From Anaerobacillus sp. (GTDB lineage: Bacteria > Bacillota > Bacilli > Bacillales > Anaerobacillaceae), in the NCBI GenBank assembly GCA_007118195.1, contig SKSA01000073.1, positions 1-9,602 on the forward strand: a stretch of DNA of 9,602 nt. The letters run 5' to 3'. Of this stretch, positions 1-5,328 are shown piece by piece (within the stretch, counting starts at the first letter, position 1; each line of letters begins with the position of its first letter). The notes beneath the pieces were generated by a model, which saw only the letters and a program-made list of their open reading frames with translations, made no database searches and was not told the origin of the DNA. The position numbers and the translations under genes were made by a program.

Positions 1-843
1 GGATTAGATGAAGAAAACATCGTTGCAATATTTGAAGGAGGAGAAATCACTGGAGCAGAGTTCGCTGAGTTTTTGGCAGCCAATGCCTTTATTAACCCTT
101 ACGCACAAATAAATGACTCGGAATATCGTCTAGAAATGCTTCATGATCTAATTATGGAAAAGTTGATTGTCGATCAATTTGAGGAGGATGACTGGGTAAG
201 GGAGCAAGTTGACTTCGTTTTTGATGAAATTACTTTATCTTATGGTGATGACATTGCTGCTAGTGCTTATAAGACGTTAAAAATTAGTGAGGATGAGGTT
301 AAAAAAGCATTACTCTCTATATTTAAAATCGAAGGCTATTTTCAAGAACAAGTTACACAGTTGGAGATGGAGAATTTTTATCATGAGGTTACAGATGAAC
401 TAACAACAGCAACTTTCACTCATATATTAATTGCCAATGAGTTCATAACTGAAAACGATGAAACGGTCGAACGCTCACATGAAGATACGTTAAAAATTGC
501 CGCTGAGATCTATACGAAAATATTAGCTGGAGAAGATTTCAACCAACTAGCAACCGAATATTCAGATGATGTCGTTAGTATAGACAGTGGCGGTCACTAT
601 GAAGCTATATTTATTGAAGATCTAGTGTCTGAATTTAAAGAGGCAATATTAACACAGGAAATAGAAGAAATTGGTGATCTTGTACAAACTGAATACGGTT
701 TTCATATCATTAGAGTTGAAGATTTACAAGTAGTCCCTTTTGAAGAAGTTGAAGAGGCTATTTTAGGAGAACTTACTATAGAAAAGTTTAATGAGTATTA
801 TTTTGAAAAACTTCCAAGTTATATAGTTGAAATTAACCTTTAG
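1..843 (+). CDS. PrsA/SurA-like parvulin-type peptidyl-prolyl isomerase, 5' end outside the window
   Basis: The frame is open from base 1 to the TAG at 841-843 (280 visible residues), so the start lies upstream of the window. The first TTG in frame (73) is internal, because the upstream codons read naturally as the usual opening of this family (a 'V-A-x-F-x-G-G-E-I-T-x-x-E-F' stretch at residues 8-22). A parvulin rotamase domain spans about residues 138-246. It starts with T-F-T-H-I-L-I, continues with a 'GEDFNQLATEYSDD' segment and a 'DSGGHY' turn, and closes with 'TEYGFHIIRVED'. PrsA proteins are membrane-anchored lipoproteins that fold secreted proteins outside the cell. The signal peptide and lipobox would lie in the missing part, so surface anchoring is inferred. 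The visible length suggests only a few tens of residues are missing. The protein is very acidic. A terminator follows directly, so this is the last gene of its transcript. Confidence 0.85.
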   Translation, partial: GLDEENIVAIFEGGEITGAEFAEFLAANAFINPYAQINDSEYRLEMLHDLIMEKLIVDQFEEDDWVREQVDFVFDEITLSYGDDIAASAYKTLKISEDEVKKALLSIFKIEGYFQEQVTQLEMENFYHEVTDELTTATFTHILIANEFITENDETVERSHEDTLKIAAEIYTKILAGEDFNQLATEYSDDVVSIDSGGHYEAIFIEDLVSEFKEAILTQEIEEIGDLVQTEYGFHIIRVEDLQVVPFEEVEEAILGELTIEKFNEYYFEKLPSYIVEINL

Positions 844-853
844 AGATAACAAC

Positions 854-895
854 AAAGCGAACTCGTTTCAGCTTGCTGAAACGAGTTCGCTTTTA
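854..895 (+). terminator. Rho-independent terminator after the foldase gene
   Basis: A perfect 17-bp inverted repeat (854-870 pairing with 877-893) has a 6-base loop GCTTGC and ends in a short T run. It starts 11 bases after the foldase stop codon. The left arm begins with AAA, so the hairpin could also work on the other strand, but no minus-strand gene converges here. Confidence 0.9.
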
Positions 896-967
896 TGTGA
901 AATGAGATGGATAATAATATGAGAAAGTTAGATCGCAAAATCGAAATTGTAAAGTTGGAGGAGTTTG

Positions 968-1732
968 ATGAGGAAAAAAAGAATTGCTTTATTGCACTTA
1001 TTACCTATTGCTGGGGATATAAAATTTAATCAAAATCTTATCGAAAAGGCAGTAAAACAAGCAGCAGAAAAAAATGTAGATTGGGTTATAACTCCGGAAT
1101 TAGCTACGAGCGGGCTTCAGTTTACTCATATCATTGGAACAGATTGGATTAAACACCAACCCGATAAGTGGATGAGTTACTTTCATGATATTGTTAAGTC
1201 CCTAAAAACAACCGTGTTTATTGGATGTGCAGAAAAATCTAAACAAGATAATAAACTATACAATTCAGTTTTTGTGATTAATGAGAAAGGGAGATTAATA
1301 GAAAAACAAAAAAAGATTACAAGGGTAGATAATTGGTCTGCATCAGGTGAACTTATTGAACCAATAGATCTTGGAGATATAAAAGTTGGTGTATTGATAT
1401 GTGCAGATTCTTATACTAGAAATATTGCGGATATACTTTTGAACAAAGGGGCAAAAATCCTAGTTGCGCCATCATCCTGGGGACCAGGTTTGCACGGACC
1501 CAATGGCGAATGGGAGCAAAGGTCCATTGATACAGGATTGCCTATTTTTGTGTGTAATCGTACTGGGAAAGATAAAACTGTTTCCTTTTGGGAAGCAGAA
1601 AGTTTAGTTATTAAAAATGGTAAACGACTTCTTTCACATAAATCTTCACAATCTTCCATTTTAATTTTTGATTGGAATCTCGATGAATTAAATTTAATTT
1701 CTTCTAATTTTGAAATACTTTATATTAATTGA
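968..1732 (+). CDS. carbon-nitrogen hydrolase (nitrilase superfamily amidohydrolase)
   Basis: The 254-residue product has the nitrilase-superfamily fold signature and all three catalytic residues: Glu44 in 'TPELATSG', Lys116 in 'EKQKKITR' and the nucleophile Cys145 in 'VGVLICADSY'. Family members hydrolyse the C-N bond of amides or nitriles through a Cys thioester; the substrate cannot be read from sequence. There is no signal peptide or membrane segment, so the enzyme is probably cytoplasmic. The ATG at 968 is preferred over the TTG at 965: GGAGGAG at 957-963 leaves only 1 base before the TTG but sits well for the ATG. The gene stands alone, with a terminator upstream and a decayed minus-strand gene downstream. 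Length is at the short end of the family and nothing appears missing. Superfamily is secure, subfamily not assigned. Confidence 0.85.
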   Translation: MRKKRIALLHLLPIAGDIKFNQNLIEKAVKQAAEKNVDWVITPELATSGLQFTHIIGTDWIKHQPDKWMSYFHDIVKSLKTTVFIGCAEKSKQDNKLYNSVFVINEKGRLIEKQKKITRVDNWSASGELIEPIDLGDIKVGVLICADSYTRNIADILLNKGAKILVAPSSWGPGLHGPNGEWEQRSIDTGLPIFVCNRTGKDKTVSFWEAESLVIKNGKRLLSHKSSQSSILIFDWNLDELNLISSNFEILYIN

Positions 1733-1792
1733 AAAAGCAATGTGACCATTTGCTTGAAATTAAAAGTCAGATTAGTCTTGTGACATAAGAAA

Positions 1793-2038
1793 TTACGGTA
1801 TTTCGACAATTAATGCATCTTCTCCTTTTAGTTTCGTTTCAACTATAAGGTCTACTGTACCTTTATTTCCTTTAATGATATCTGTAAAAACTTCCTATTG
1901 TAAGAAAGTAACGTGTGTAAAATCTAGGTGTTCATAAACATCTGGGAAAAAGGCGAGGATAAACTCCTCAAAAAATATTGTAATCTGTTCCTTAAACCAA
2001 CGATCATGATCATTTCTAACAGCACACAATTTACTCAC
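1793..2038 (-). pseudogene. fragment of an Rpn-type PD-(D/E)XK nuclease / putative transposase gene
   Basis: Reading the minus strand from 2038 gives a continuous frame that resembles the N-terminus of Bacillus Rpn-family 'recombination-promoting nuclease/putative transposase' proteins: 'VRNDHDRWFKEQ', then 'FFEEFILAFFPDVYEHLDF', then after one stop 'EVFTDIIKGNKGTVDL' and 'VETKLKGEDALIVEI'. A TAG at 1897-1895 interrupts the frame where a Gln is expected, and a TAA at 1795-1793 ends it where family members continue for roughly 200 more residues. The start would be GTG at 2038 or, better spaced after GAGGTGA, TTG at 2029. Only about 80 codons remain, with both an in-frame stop and a missing C-terminal part, so the gene is dead. 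Family assignment is from memory of the pattern, not a search. Confidence 0.7.
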
Positions 2039-2097
2039 CTCATAAACAGAACTTTTGTTCTTGTAATAACCAGGTATAGGATTGTTCTTCTTCTTTA

Positions 2098-2171
2098 GCT
2101 AACGATAAACAATAGTTGAGGAACTGTCATTGCAACGGTTCCTCTTCTTATCGAAGTATGGAAGCAGTTTA
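2098..2171 (+). repeat. intergenic element with ends GCTAACGA and GAAGCAGTTTA (copy 1)
   Basis: This 74-base stretch starts with GCTAACGA (2098-2105) and ends with GAAGCAGTTTA (2161-2171). The same two end sequences, in the same order and orientation, bound a 64-base stretch at 3966-4029, while the interiors differ. The interior here holds a 10-bp hairpin (2118-2127 with 2135-2144, one G-T pair, 7-base loop) followed by TTCTTA, which might act as a weak terminator. It lies between the dead transposase-like fragment and the first lipoprotein gene. Function unknown. Confidence 0.5.
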
Positions 2172-2230
2172 ATCATACAAGCTCTACTTCTCTTTACGCA
2201 GTAATTGAATATAAATTAGTAGGAAATAAA

Positions 2231-2237
2231 GGGAGGG
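2231..2237 (+). promoter_or_regulatory. ribosome binding site that selects the TTG start at 2245
   Basis: GGGAGGG lies only 1 base before the ATG at 2239 but 7 bases before the in-frame TTG at 2245. The spacing therefore supports TTG, and that start also gives a compact lipoprotein signal peptide. Confidence 0.6.
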
Positions 2238-2244
2238 TATGAAT

Positions 2245-2643
2245 TTGAAAAGTTTCTTAATACTTATGCTTATAGCAATTACGTTATCTGCCTGTAATAA
2301 TGAGCAACAATTGAAGATGGATGAAGAGGGACAACTTTATATCGGAAGCCCAACCGCTAATGAGATTTTATCCAAGAACAAAAAAGAAGATATTTTCCTT
2401 ATGAATGAAGTGGTTTACGTTAATGCTGAAAGAATTGATTGGGTAAAAAAAAGAGAGTTGACATTAGGAGATGTAGTATTAGAAATAGTTAGACAATCAA
2501 ATGATGGCGAAGATTTCACTGAAGGTACAGCAACAAAATTACCCGTAGGAACAAAAATTTATGAACCGATTGAAAAAGGTGATATTTATATTGCTGTTGT
2601 AGATGGAAGAGAAATAAGGTATTTAGGTTTCCGCGAAGGATAA
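2245..2643 (+). CDS. small uncharacterised lipoprotein
   Basis: From the TTG at 2245 the product is 132 residues. It begins M-K-S-F, followed by a hydrophobic stretch and the lipobox L-S-A-C, with Cys17 as the predicted lipidated residue. The mature part is hydrophilic, beginning 'NNEQQLKMDEEG'. A conserved-looking core 'NEVVYVNAERIDWV' lies near the middle, and 'GTATKLPVGTKIYEP' and 'VVDGREIRYLGFREG' close the protein. I associate this ending with an unnamed family of Bacillus lipoproteins but can assign no function. By signal it should be anchored on the outer face of the membrane. It has its own ribosome binding site and is followed by a hairpin at 2696-2723. The alternative ATG at 2239 would add only two residues and has poor spacing. 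Confidence 0.8.
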   Translation: MKSFLILMLIAITLSACNNEQQLKMDEEGQLYIGSPTANEILSKNKKEDIFLMNEVVYVNAERIDWVKKRELTLGDVVLEIVRQSNDGEDFTEGTATKLPVGTKIYEPIEKGDIYIAVVDGREIRYLGFREG

Positions 2644-2659
2644 AATATTTCTTTTTTAA

Positions 2660-2678
2660 TTAACGATATGCTTTAGTG
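2660..2678 (+). repeat. CTAACG-type motif after the first lipoprotein gene
   Basis: TTAACGATATGCTTTAGTG begins 17 bases after the stop codon. It follows the shape TAACG - 3 to 5 bases - GC - TTAG seen at several other gene ends in this block (3730, 4014, 4571), and TTAA/TTAG can partly pair across it. Confidence 0.4.
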
Positions 2679-2695
2679 AAAAAATCGGCAGTGGT

Positions 2696-2735
2696 GGACC
2701 TGGATGCTTAGTAAACCAGGTTTATTTATTTTTCT
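2696..2735 (+). terminator. probable terminator after the first lipoprotein gene
   Basis: ACCTGG (2698-2703) pairs with CCAGGT (2716-2721), extended by two G-T pairs, around a 12-base loop, and is followed by a T-rich run (TTTATTTATTTTTC). The loop is long, so the hairpin is weaker than the other terminators in the window. Confidence 0.5.
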
Positions 2736-2767
2736 TTAAAATTTGTCTTTTTGCAAATGGTAGATAG

Positions 2768-2776
2768 TGTTAAAAT
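2768..2776 (+). promoter_or_regulatory. possible extended -10 promoter element
   Basis: TGTTAAAAT matches the TGn-TATAAT extended -10 pattern with one mismatch, about 50 bases before the small reading frame at 2829. TTGCAA at 2751 could be a -35 element, but the 14-base spacer is too short for a normal promoter. Confidence 0.3.
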
Positions 2777-2828
2777 TTACTTATTCAAGTAAATGACAAG
2801 ATTAGCAAAGTTAAAAGGAGCATTTGTT

Positions 2829-2909
2829 TTGTTAACTAATGTGGGTATTCCAGGTTTAATGATGATTCTGATCATTACTGCAGTATTTGTTGGAGGTATT
2901 TGCTATTAG
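2829..2909 (+). pseudogene. very short or frameshifted membrane peptide with a TatA-like N-terminus
   Basis: AAAAGGAG (2813-2820) is well placed for the TTG at 2829. The frame encodes 26 residues, starting 'MLTNVGIPGLMMILIITAVF', then V-G-G-I-C-Y and a TAG at 2907-2909. The 'NVGIPGL' start followed by one hydrophobic helix resembles the N-terminus of TatA/TatE-type subunits, but the G-P-K-K-L-P turn and amphipathic helix that define TatA do not follow. Just after the helix another frame reads 'LLLVRLLSKK' (stop at 2930-2932), and a third runs on with a basic tail to 2961. A single indel near 2895-2905 would give a helix plus positive tail. It is either a functional mini-peptide or a broken gene; I lean towards broken. 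The TatA link is only suggestive. Confidence 0.4.
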
Positions 2910-2969
2910 TTCGTTTATTATCAAAAAAATAACTAATAAAATTGTGAAGAGACGTACTTAACAATATAG

Positions 2970-3023
2970 CGATAGCGTAACGGGGCTATCTCTTCTTCAA
3001 CTAAGCTTCCTTTACTTCAACTA
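2970..3023 (+). repeat. hairpin and paired CTAACG/TTCAACTA motifs
   Basis: GATAGC (2970-2975) pairs with GCTATC (2983-2988) around GTAACGGG, followed by TCTTCTT, which could terminate transcription weakly. The loop contains the TAACGGGGC form of the recurring motif. Immediately after, TTCAACTAAG and TTCAACTAT occur as direct copies (2995 and 3015 region). They match the left arm of the perfect hairpin at 4566-4590. Confidence 0.4.
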
Positions 3024-3050
3024 TATTTGCTACTGAGGGGTTGTTAAATT

Positions 3051-3638
3051 ATGAGGTTTATAGCTTTATCATTTATGGCATTATTATTACTTCAAGGTTG
3101 TTCTAATAGTGAAACGATTAGTGGTAAAACCATTGAAGAAGTTATAAGTAAGACAGATAGAATATCAAATACTTCTGTTTTACATGAAGAGGAAGTTGAA
3201 AAAGGAGTTTTAATTTTTCACGTTCCACAAATATCAGGTAATGAAAGTACGAATGGCTCCAAATTAGGTATAGAATTTCTTGAAAAAAAGTTTAATAACT
3301 GGGTAATGTCATACAAAGGAGGAGCATATAGCAATGGTAGTTTTCAAAAGTTGTACCATGAATTATTTTACATAGATGACAGTATGCCAGGATTTTATGG
3401 TGAAGTTAGAGATTCTGAAATTAAAATGATTACTATTGAAACATCTGGATTGATAGAAGAAGGTACGATTATTGAAGTGCTACAAAATGACAATGCCATT
3501 ACTATCTGGTACATCATATTGGATACTTACGAAGAACCTATTCTAATTAATGGTTATGATGAAAAAGGGGAACTTCTTTACCATTCAGAATATAACTTAA
3601 ATACTTTTTCATCAGGGACTACGAAAGTTGATAGTTAA
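3051..3638 (+). CDS. uncharacterised lipoprotein (195 residues)
   Basis: The product has a short signal peptide with lipobox L-L-Q-G-C and predicted lipidated Cys17, followed by 'SNSETISGKT'. The mature domain of about 178 residues contains 'HEEEVEKGVLIFHVPQ' and an aromatic-rich stretch with 'NNWVMSYKGGAYSNG'. Its C-terminal half alternates strands and turns: 'FYGEVRDSEIKMI', 'IIEVLQNDNAITIWYI', 'LINGYDEKGELLYH'. I associate this layout with a family of unannotated Bacillaceae lipoproteins but know no function. It would be exposed outside the membrane. The start is ATG at 3051 with GAGGGG at 3035-3040, slightly far (10 bases). No terminator is visible after it. A CTAACATAGCAGTTTT motif starts 29 bases after the stop. 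Confidence 0.8.
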   Translation: MRFIALSFMALLLLQGCSNSETISGKTIEEVISKTDRISNTSVLHEEEVEKGVLIFHVPQISGNESTNGSKLGIEFLEKKFNNWVMSYKGGAYSNGSFQKLYHELFYIDDSMPGFYGEVRDSEIKMITIETSGLIEEGTIIEVLQNDNAITIWYIILDTYEEPILINGYDEKGELLYHSEYNLNTFSSGTTKVDS

Positions 3639-3667
3639 AACTTTTCGTTTATTTGCAGAGGAATATA

Positions 3668-3747
3668 CTAACATAGCAGTTTTCTTAAATGATATTATAA
3701 AAGTTCTTATTATCTGAATAATTGGTATTTAACGGGTAGCGCTAGTG
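3668..3747 (+). repeat. intergenic element bounded by CTAACATAGCAGTTTT and TAACGGGTAGCGCTAGTG
   Basis: CTAACATAGCAGTTTT (3668-3683) differs at only 3 of 16 positions from CTAACGAAGCAGTTTA at 4014-4029. A second member of the motif family, TTAACGGGTAGCGCTAGTG, lies at 3729-3747. Together the near-identical copies at 3668 and 4014 flank the small membrane gene at 3815-3970 as direct repeats. No coding frame is convincing between 3639 and 3800. Confidence 0.5.
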
Positions 3748-3799
3748 CAACATGTAATACATTTTGTTTAAGTATTGAGCAGCATTTTTAATTTTATAA

Positions 3800-3806
3800 G
3801 GGAGGT
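3800..3806 (+). promoter_or_regulatory. strong ribosome binding site in front of an ATC codon
   Basis: GGGAGGT at 3800-3806 is followed, 8 bases later, by ATC at 3815 in frame with a complete two-helix reading frame. No ATG, GTG or TTG is available in that frame until ATG 3842, which has no ribosome binding site of its own. Confidence 0.6.
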
Positions 3807-3814
3807 ACATTACT

Positions 3815-3970
3815 ATCGGACTTACATTTGGACTTATAATTATGGGCATTATAATCTTTTTTTTAGGTTTTCTTACTCCAATAAACCTTTTTTATACTTT
3901 ACCAATTTCAATAATCGTTATCGTGATTGGAATAATTCTTTTAGTAAAAAGAAATAGGGAATTCAGCTAA
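3815..3970 (+). CDS. small two-helix membrane protein, apparent ATC start
   Basis: Starting at ATC 3815, the frame encodes 51 residues to the TAA at 3968-3970. It contains a hydrophobic segment 'GLTFGLIIMGIIIFFLGF', a short turn 'TPINLFYTLP', a second segment 'ISIIVIVIGIILLV' and a basic tail 'KRNREFS'. This is a classic small membrane protein with two helices and a positive-inside end. The ribosome binding site at 3800-3806 is well spaced for ATC, which suggests either a rare ATC start (codons of this type are known, for example ATT in infC) or a gene that has recently lost its ATG. The internal ATG at 3842 would remove most of helix 1. A longer overlapping frame at 3775-3957 gives an aromatic-rich protein without a sensible start signal and is a shadow. 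The stop codon sits inside the CTAACG motif of the next element. Function unknown. Confidence 0.55.
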   Translation: MGLTFGLIIMGIIIFFLGFLTPINLFYTLPISIIVIVIGIILLVKRNREFS

Positions 3971-4029
3971 CGAGAGCAAGAGCGGAACAAGGAGTTATTG
4001 ATAGCTTCTTGTGCTAACGAAGCAGTTTA
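3966..4029 (+). repeat. intergenic element with ends GCTAACGA and GAAGCAGTTTA (copy 2)
   Basis: This 64-base stretch has the same terminal sequences as 2098-2171 (GCTAACGA at 3966-3973 and GAAGCAGTTTA at 4019-4029), with a different interior. A further GCTAACGA sits at 4013-4020, so the right end itself reads GCTAACGAAGCAGTTTAG. The left end overlaps the stop codon of the small membrane gene, and the right end abuts the ribosome binding site of the next gene, so it fills the whole gap. Confidence 0.5.
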
Positions 4030-4050
4030 GGGAAAGAAGGAGGGAAAGTA

Positions 4051-4563
4051 ATGTTTAAAAAATCGAGAATCTTTATAGTTGTAATTGTGATGTTGTTAGT
4101 CGGTATATTACTGTATTTTAAAATAAATCCTCCATTAGATATTCGAGGTATTGGTAGTAATGCAGAACAGGCTGGAAATGTTACAAGTGATAAAGGAAAT
4201 CCTTTTGTAATTGTGGCTCAACCAGAGAATAATGGATTCGTTAATATAAGATTAAAAGAAGTTCTTATAAATTCAAATGAAAAGCCTATTAAAGCTGAAC
4301 TTGGAGTTGGTCGTTCAAATCATATGGTAATGGTTACACAGGCATTAGGAAATATAGAGGAAGATGAAGAAATCAGCTTTCATGAGATAAGTGAATATCC
4401 AATACGTCCATTAACTAAGGTCCAAAATGAACAAGTGGATTCTGATACAATTAAGCACTATGGTATTGCGGTTTTCCATTATGAAAAAATAAATAATCTT
4501 ATTATTAAATATAGTTATTTGGGAATACCTTTCGAAAAAGAAATAGACATAAGTGAAGACTAA
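4051..4563 (+). CDS. uncharacterised membrane-anchored extracellular protein
   Basis: The 170-residue product begins with K-K-S-R and one hydrophobic helix at about residues 7-23 ('IFIVVIVMLLVGILLYF'). There is no lipobox Cys and no clear signal peptidase site, so it is probably an N-terminally anchored protein with an outer domain of about 145 residues. That domain includes 'NPFVIVAQPENNGFVNIRL', 'LGVGRSNHMVMVTQALG', an acidic stretch 'NIEEDEEISFHE', and C-terminal strands 'KHYGIAVFHYE' and 'NNLIIKYSYLG'. I do not recognise the family. AAGGAGG at 4037-4043 is ideally spaced from the ATG. A perfect 9-bp hairpin containing the recurring motif starts 3 bases after the stop codon. Confidence 0.75.
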   Translation: MFKKSRIFIVVIVMLLVGILLYFKINPPLDIRGIGSNAEQAGNVTSDKGNPFVIVAQPENNGFVNIRLKEVLINSNEKPIKAELGVGRSNHMVMVTQALGNIEEDEEISFHEISEYPIRPLTKVQNEQVDSDTIKHYGIAVFHYEKINNLIIKYSYLGIPFEKEIDISED

Positions 4564-4565
4564 TA

Positions 4566-4590
4566 TTCAACTAACGCATCCTTAGTTGAA
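4566..4590 (+). repeat. perfect hairpin with the CTAACG motif
   Basis: TTCAACTAA (4566-4574) pairs perfectly with TTAGTTGAA (4582-4590) around the loop CGCATCC. It begins 3 bases after a stop codon but has no T run after it (GTAAAGAATC), so it is a poor terminator. This is the cleanest palindromic form of the motif family. A diverged inverted copy lies at 5250-5276. Confidence 0.6.
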
Positions 4591-4638
4591 GTAAAGAATC
4601 AGGTTAAATAAATTCATTGAAAAAAAAGGGGAGATAGT

Positions 4639-4695
4639 GTGCCAGCAGAATTTAAATTCTTAGCACTAGTAATAGGTCTAAGTGTTATATGTTAA
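4639..4695 (+). CDS. 18-residue leader-type reading frame overlapping the VanZ-family gene
   Basis: AAGGGGAGA (4627-4635 region) precedes GTG at 4639, which opens an 18-codon frame (M-P-A-E-F-K-F then mostly hydrophobic residues, ending V-I-C) with a TAA at 4693-4695. The stop overlaps the ATG of the next gene in the arrangement ATGTTAA, a layout typical of translational coupling. The next gene has no good ribosome binding site of its own, so ribosomes ending here may restart on it. It could be a genuine leader peptide or the truncated end of a former small membrane gene. No function is assigned. Confidence 0.45.
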   Translation: MPAEFKFLALVIGLSVIC

Positions 4696-5201
4696 AAAAT
4701 CGAAAGAAAAATATGTTAAGACGATTAGTATTCCTCAGTTTTCTATTTTACGCAATTAATGTATTGCAACAAACAACTGGTGGTATCCACGTTCCACCAA
4801 TTGCTGAGGGTAATTACTGGAGTTGGCGTTGGAATACTCAACTTATTCCATTTTATTTTGTGGGAGATTTAATAAGCCATTATAATGCCTCTGGTTTAAG
4901 TTGGTTTTTTTGGAATGCTGTAAGATCATCTTTTTATAACGTTCTATTGTTGTTTCCATTAGGCGTTTATCTATCATTATATAAAATTGGTAATATAAAA
5001 AGAGCTGCCTTGTTTATATTTATCGTTAGCTTCGGAATAGAGACTATGCAAATTTTATTTAGTTATTTCGGTCTCATATTTGCACGAAGTTTTAATGTTG
5101 ATGATTTAATTTTAAATACTGTCGGTGGTGTTTTAGGTTACTTGTTTTTTGAACAGCTAAAAAAACTATATATCAATATTTTATATAAGAAACAAGAGTG
5201 A
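4689..5201 (+). CDS. VanZ-family membrane protein
   Basis: The 170-residue integral membrane protein has a hydrophobic N-terminal helix (about 11-28), an outer loop rich in Trp ('GNYWSWRWNTQLIPF', where the N-T-Q-L-I-P-F stretch is typical of the family), and three further helices at about 82-98, 105-132 and 139-158. The VanZ signatures are present: 'NVLLLFPLGVYL' (Asn84, Pro90, Gly92), Glu118 in 'GIETMQ', and 'RSFNVDDLILNTVGGVLGY' with Arg133, Asp138, Asp139 and Asn143. VanZ proteins are linked to low-level teicoplanin resistance in enterococci, but most members, including stand-alone ones like this, have no known role. Translation is probably coupled to the short frame at 4639-4695. An ATG at 4713 is internal. 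A terminator follows at 5297. Confidence 0.85.
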   Translation: MLKNRKKNMLRRLVFLSFLFYAINVLQQTTGGIHVPPIAEGNYWSWRWNTQLIPFYFVGDLISHYNASGLSWFFWNAVRSSFYNVLLLFPLGVYLSLYKIGNIKRAALFIFIVSFGIETMQILFSYFGLIFARSFNVDDLILNTVGGVLGYLFFEQLKKLYINILYKKQE

Positions 5202-5249
5202 ACGCCTAATCTAAACTTCGTCAAATTAAATAGATTGTGTAGTATTTCA

Positions 5250-5276
5250 CTTAAACAAACAGGATGTTAGTTCAAC
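5250..5276 (-). repeat. diverged inverted copy of the TTCAACTAACG hairpin
   Basis: Read on the minus strand, the sequence starts GTTGAACTAACATCCTG and ends GTTTAAG, resembling the hairpin at 4566-4590. The arms pair imperfectly. It lies about 50 bases after the VanZ-family gene and marks the right edge of the motif-bearing block. Confidence 0.35.
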
Positions 5277-5296
5277 AAGGGAAGAAAATATGAGTA

Positions 5297-5328
5297 AAAA
5301 CGCACAGATAACATATCTGTGCGTTTTC
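5297..5328 (+). terminator. strong Rho-independent terminator
   Basis: A 14-bp perfect stem (5297-5310 with 5314-5327) has a 3-base loop ACA and ends in TTTT. The arms start with AAAA, so it may work in both directions. It closes the accessory block. Confidence 0.85.

Noticed and set aside
919..1029. 36-residue frame overlapping the start of the nitrilase gene
   Set aside because: No ribosome binding site, and it overlaps a well-supported gene in another frame.
1735..1755. AAGCAA...TTGCTT hairpin after the nitrilase gene as a terminator
   Set aside because: Only 6 bp with a 9-base loop and no T run after it.
3775..3957. 60-codon open frame rich in Tyr, Phe and Asn
   Set aside because: It starts upstream of the good ribosome binding site at 3800-3806 and has none itself. 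The overlapping frame from 3815 gives a coherent two-helix membrane protein.
2098..5276. Integron attC sites as an explanation for the recurring motifs
   Set aside because: The motifs do not fit the RYYYAAC / GTTRRRY core sites, and no integron integrase is visible in the window. The cassette-like layout stands only as an analogy.
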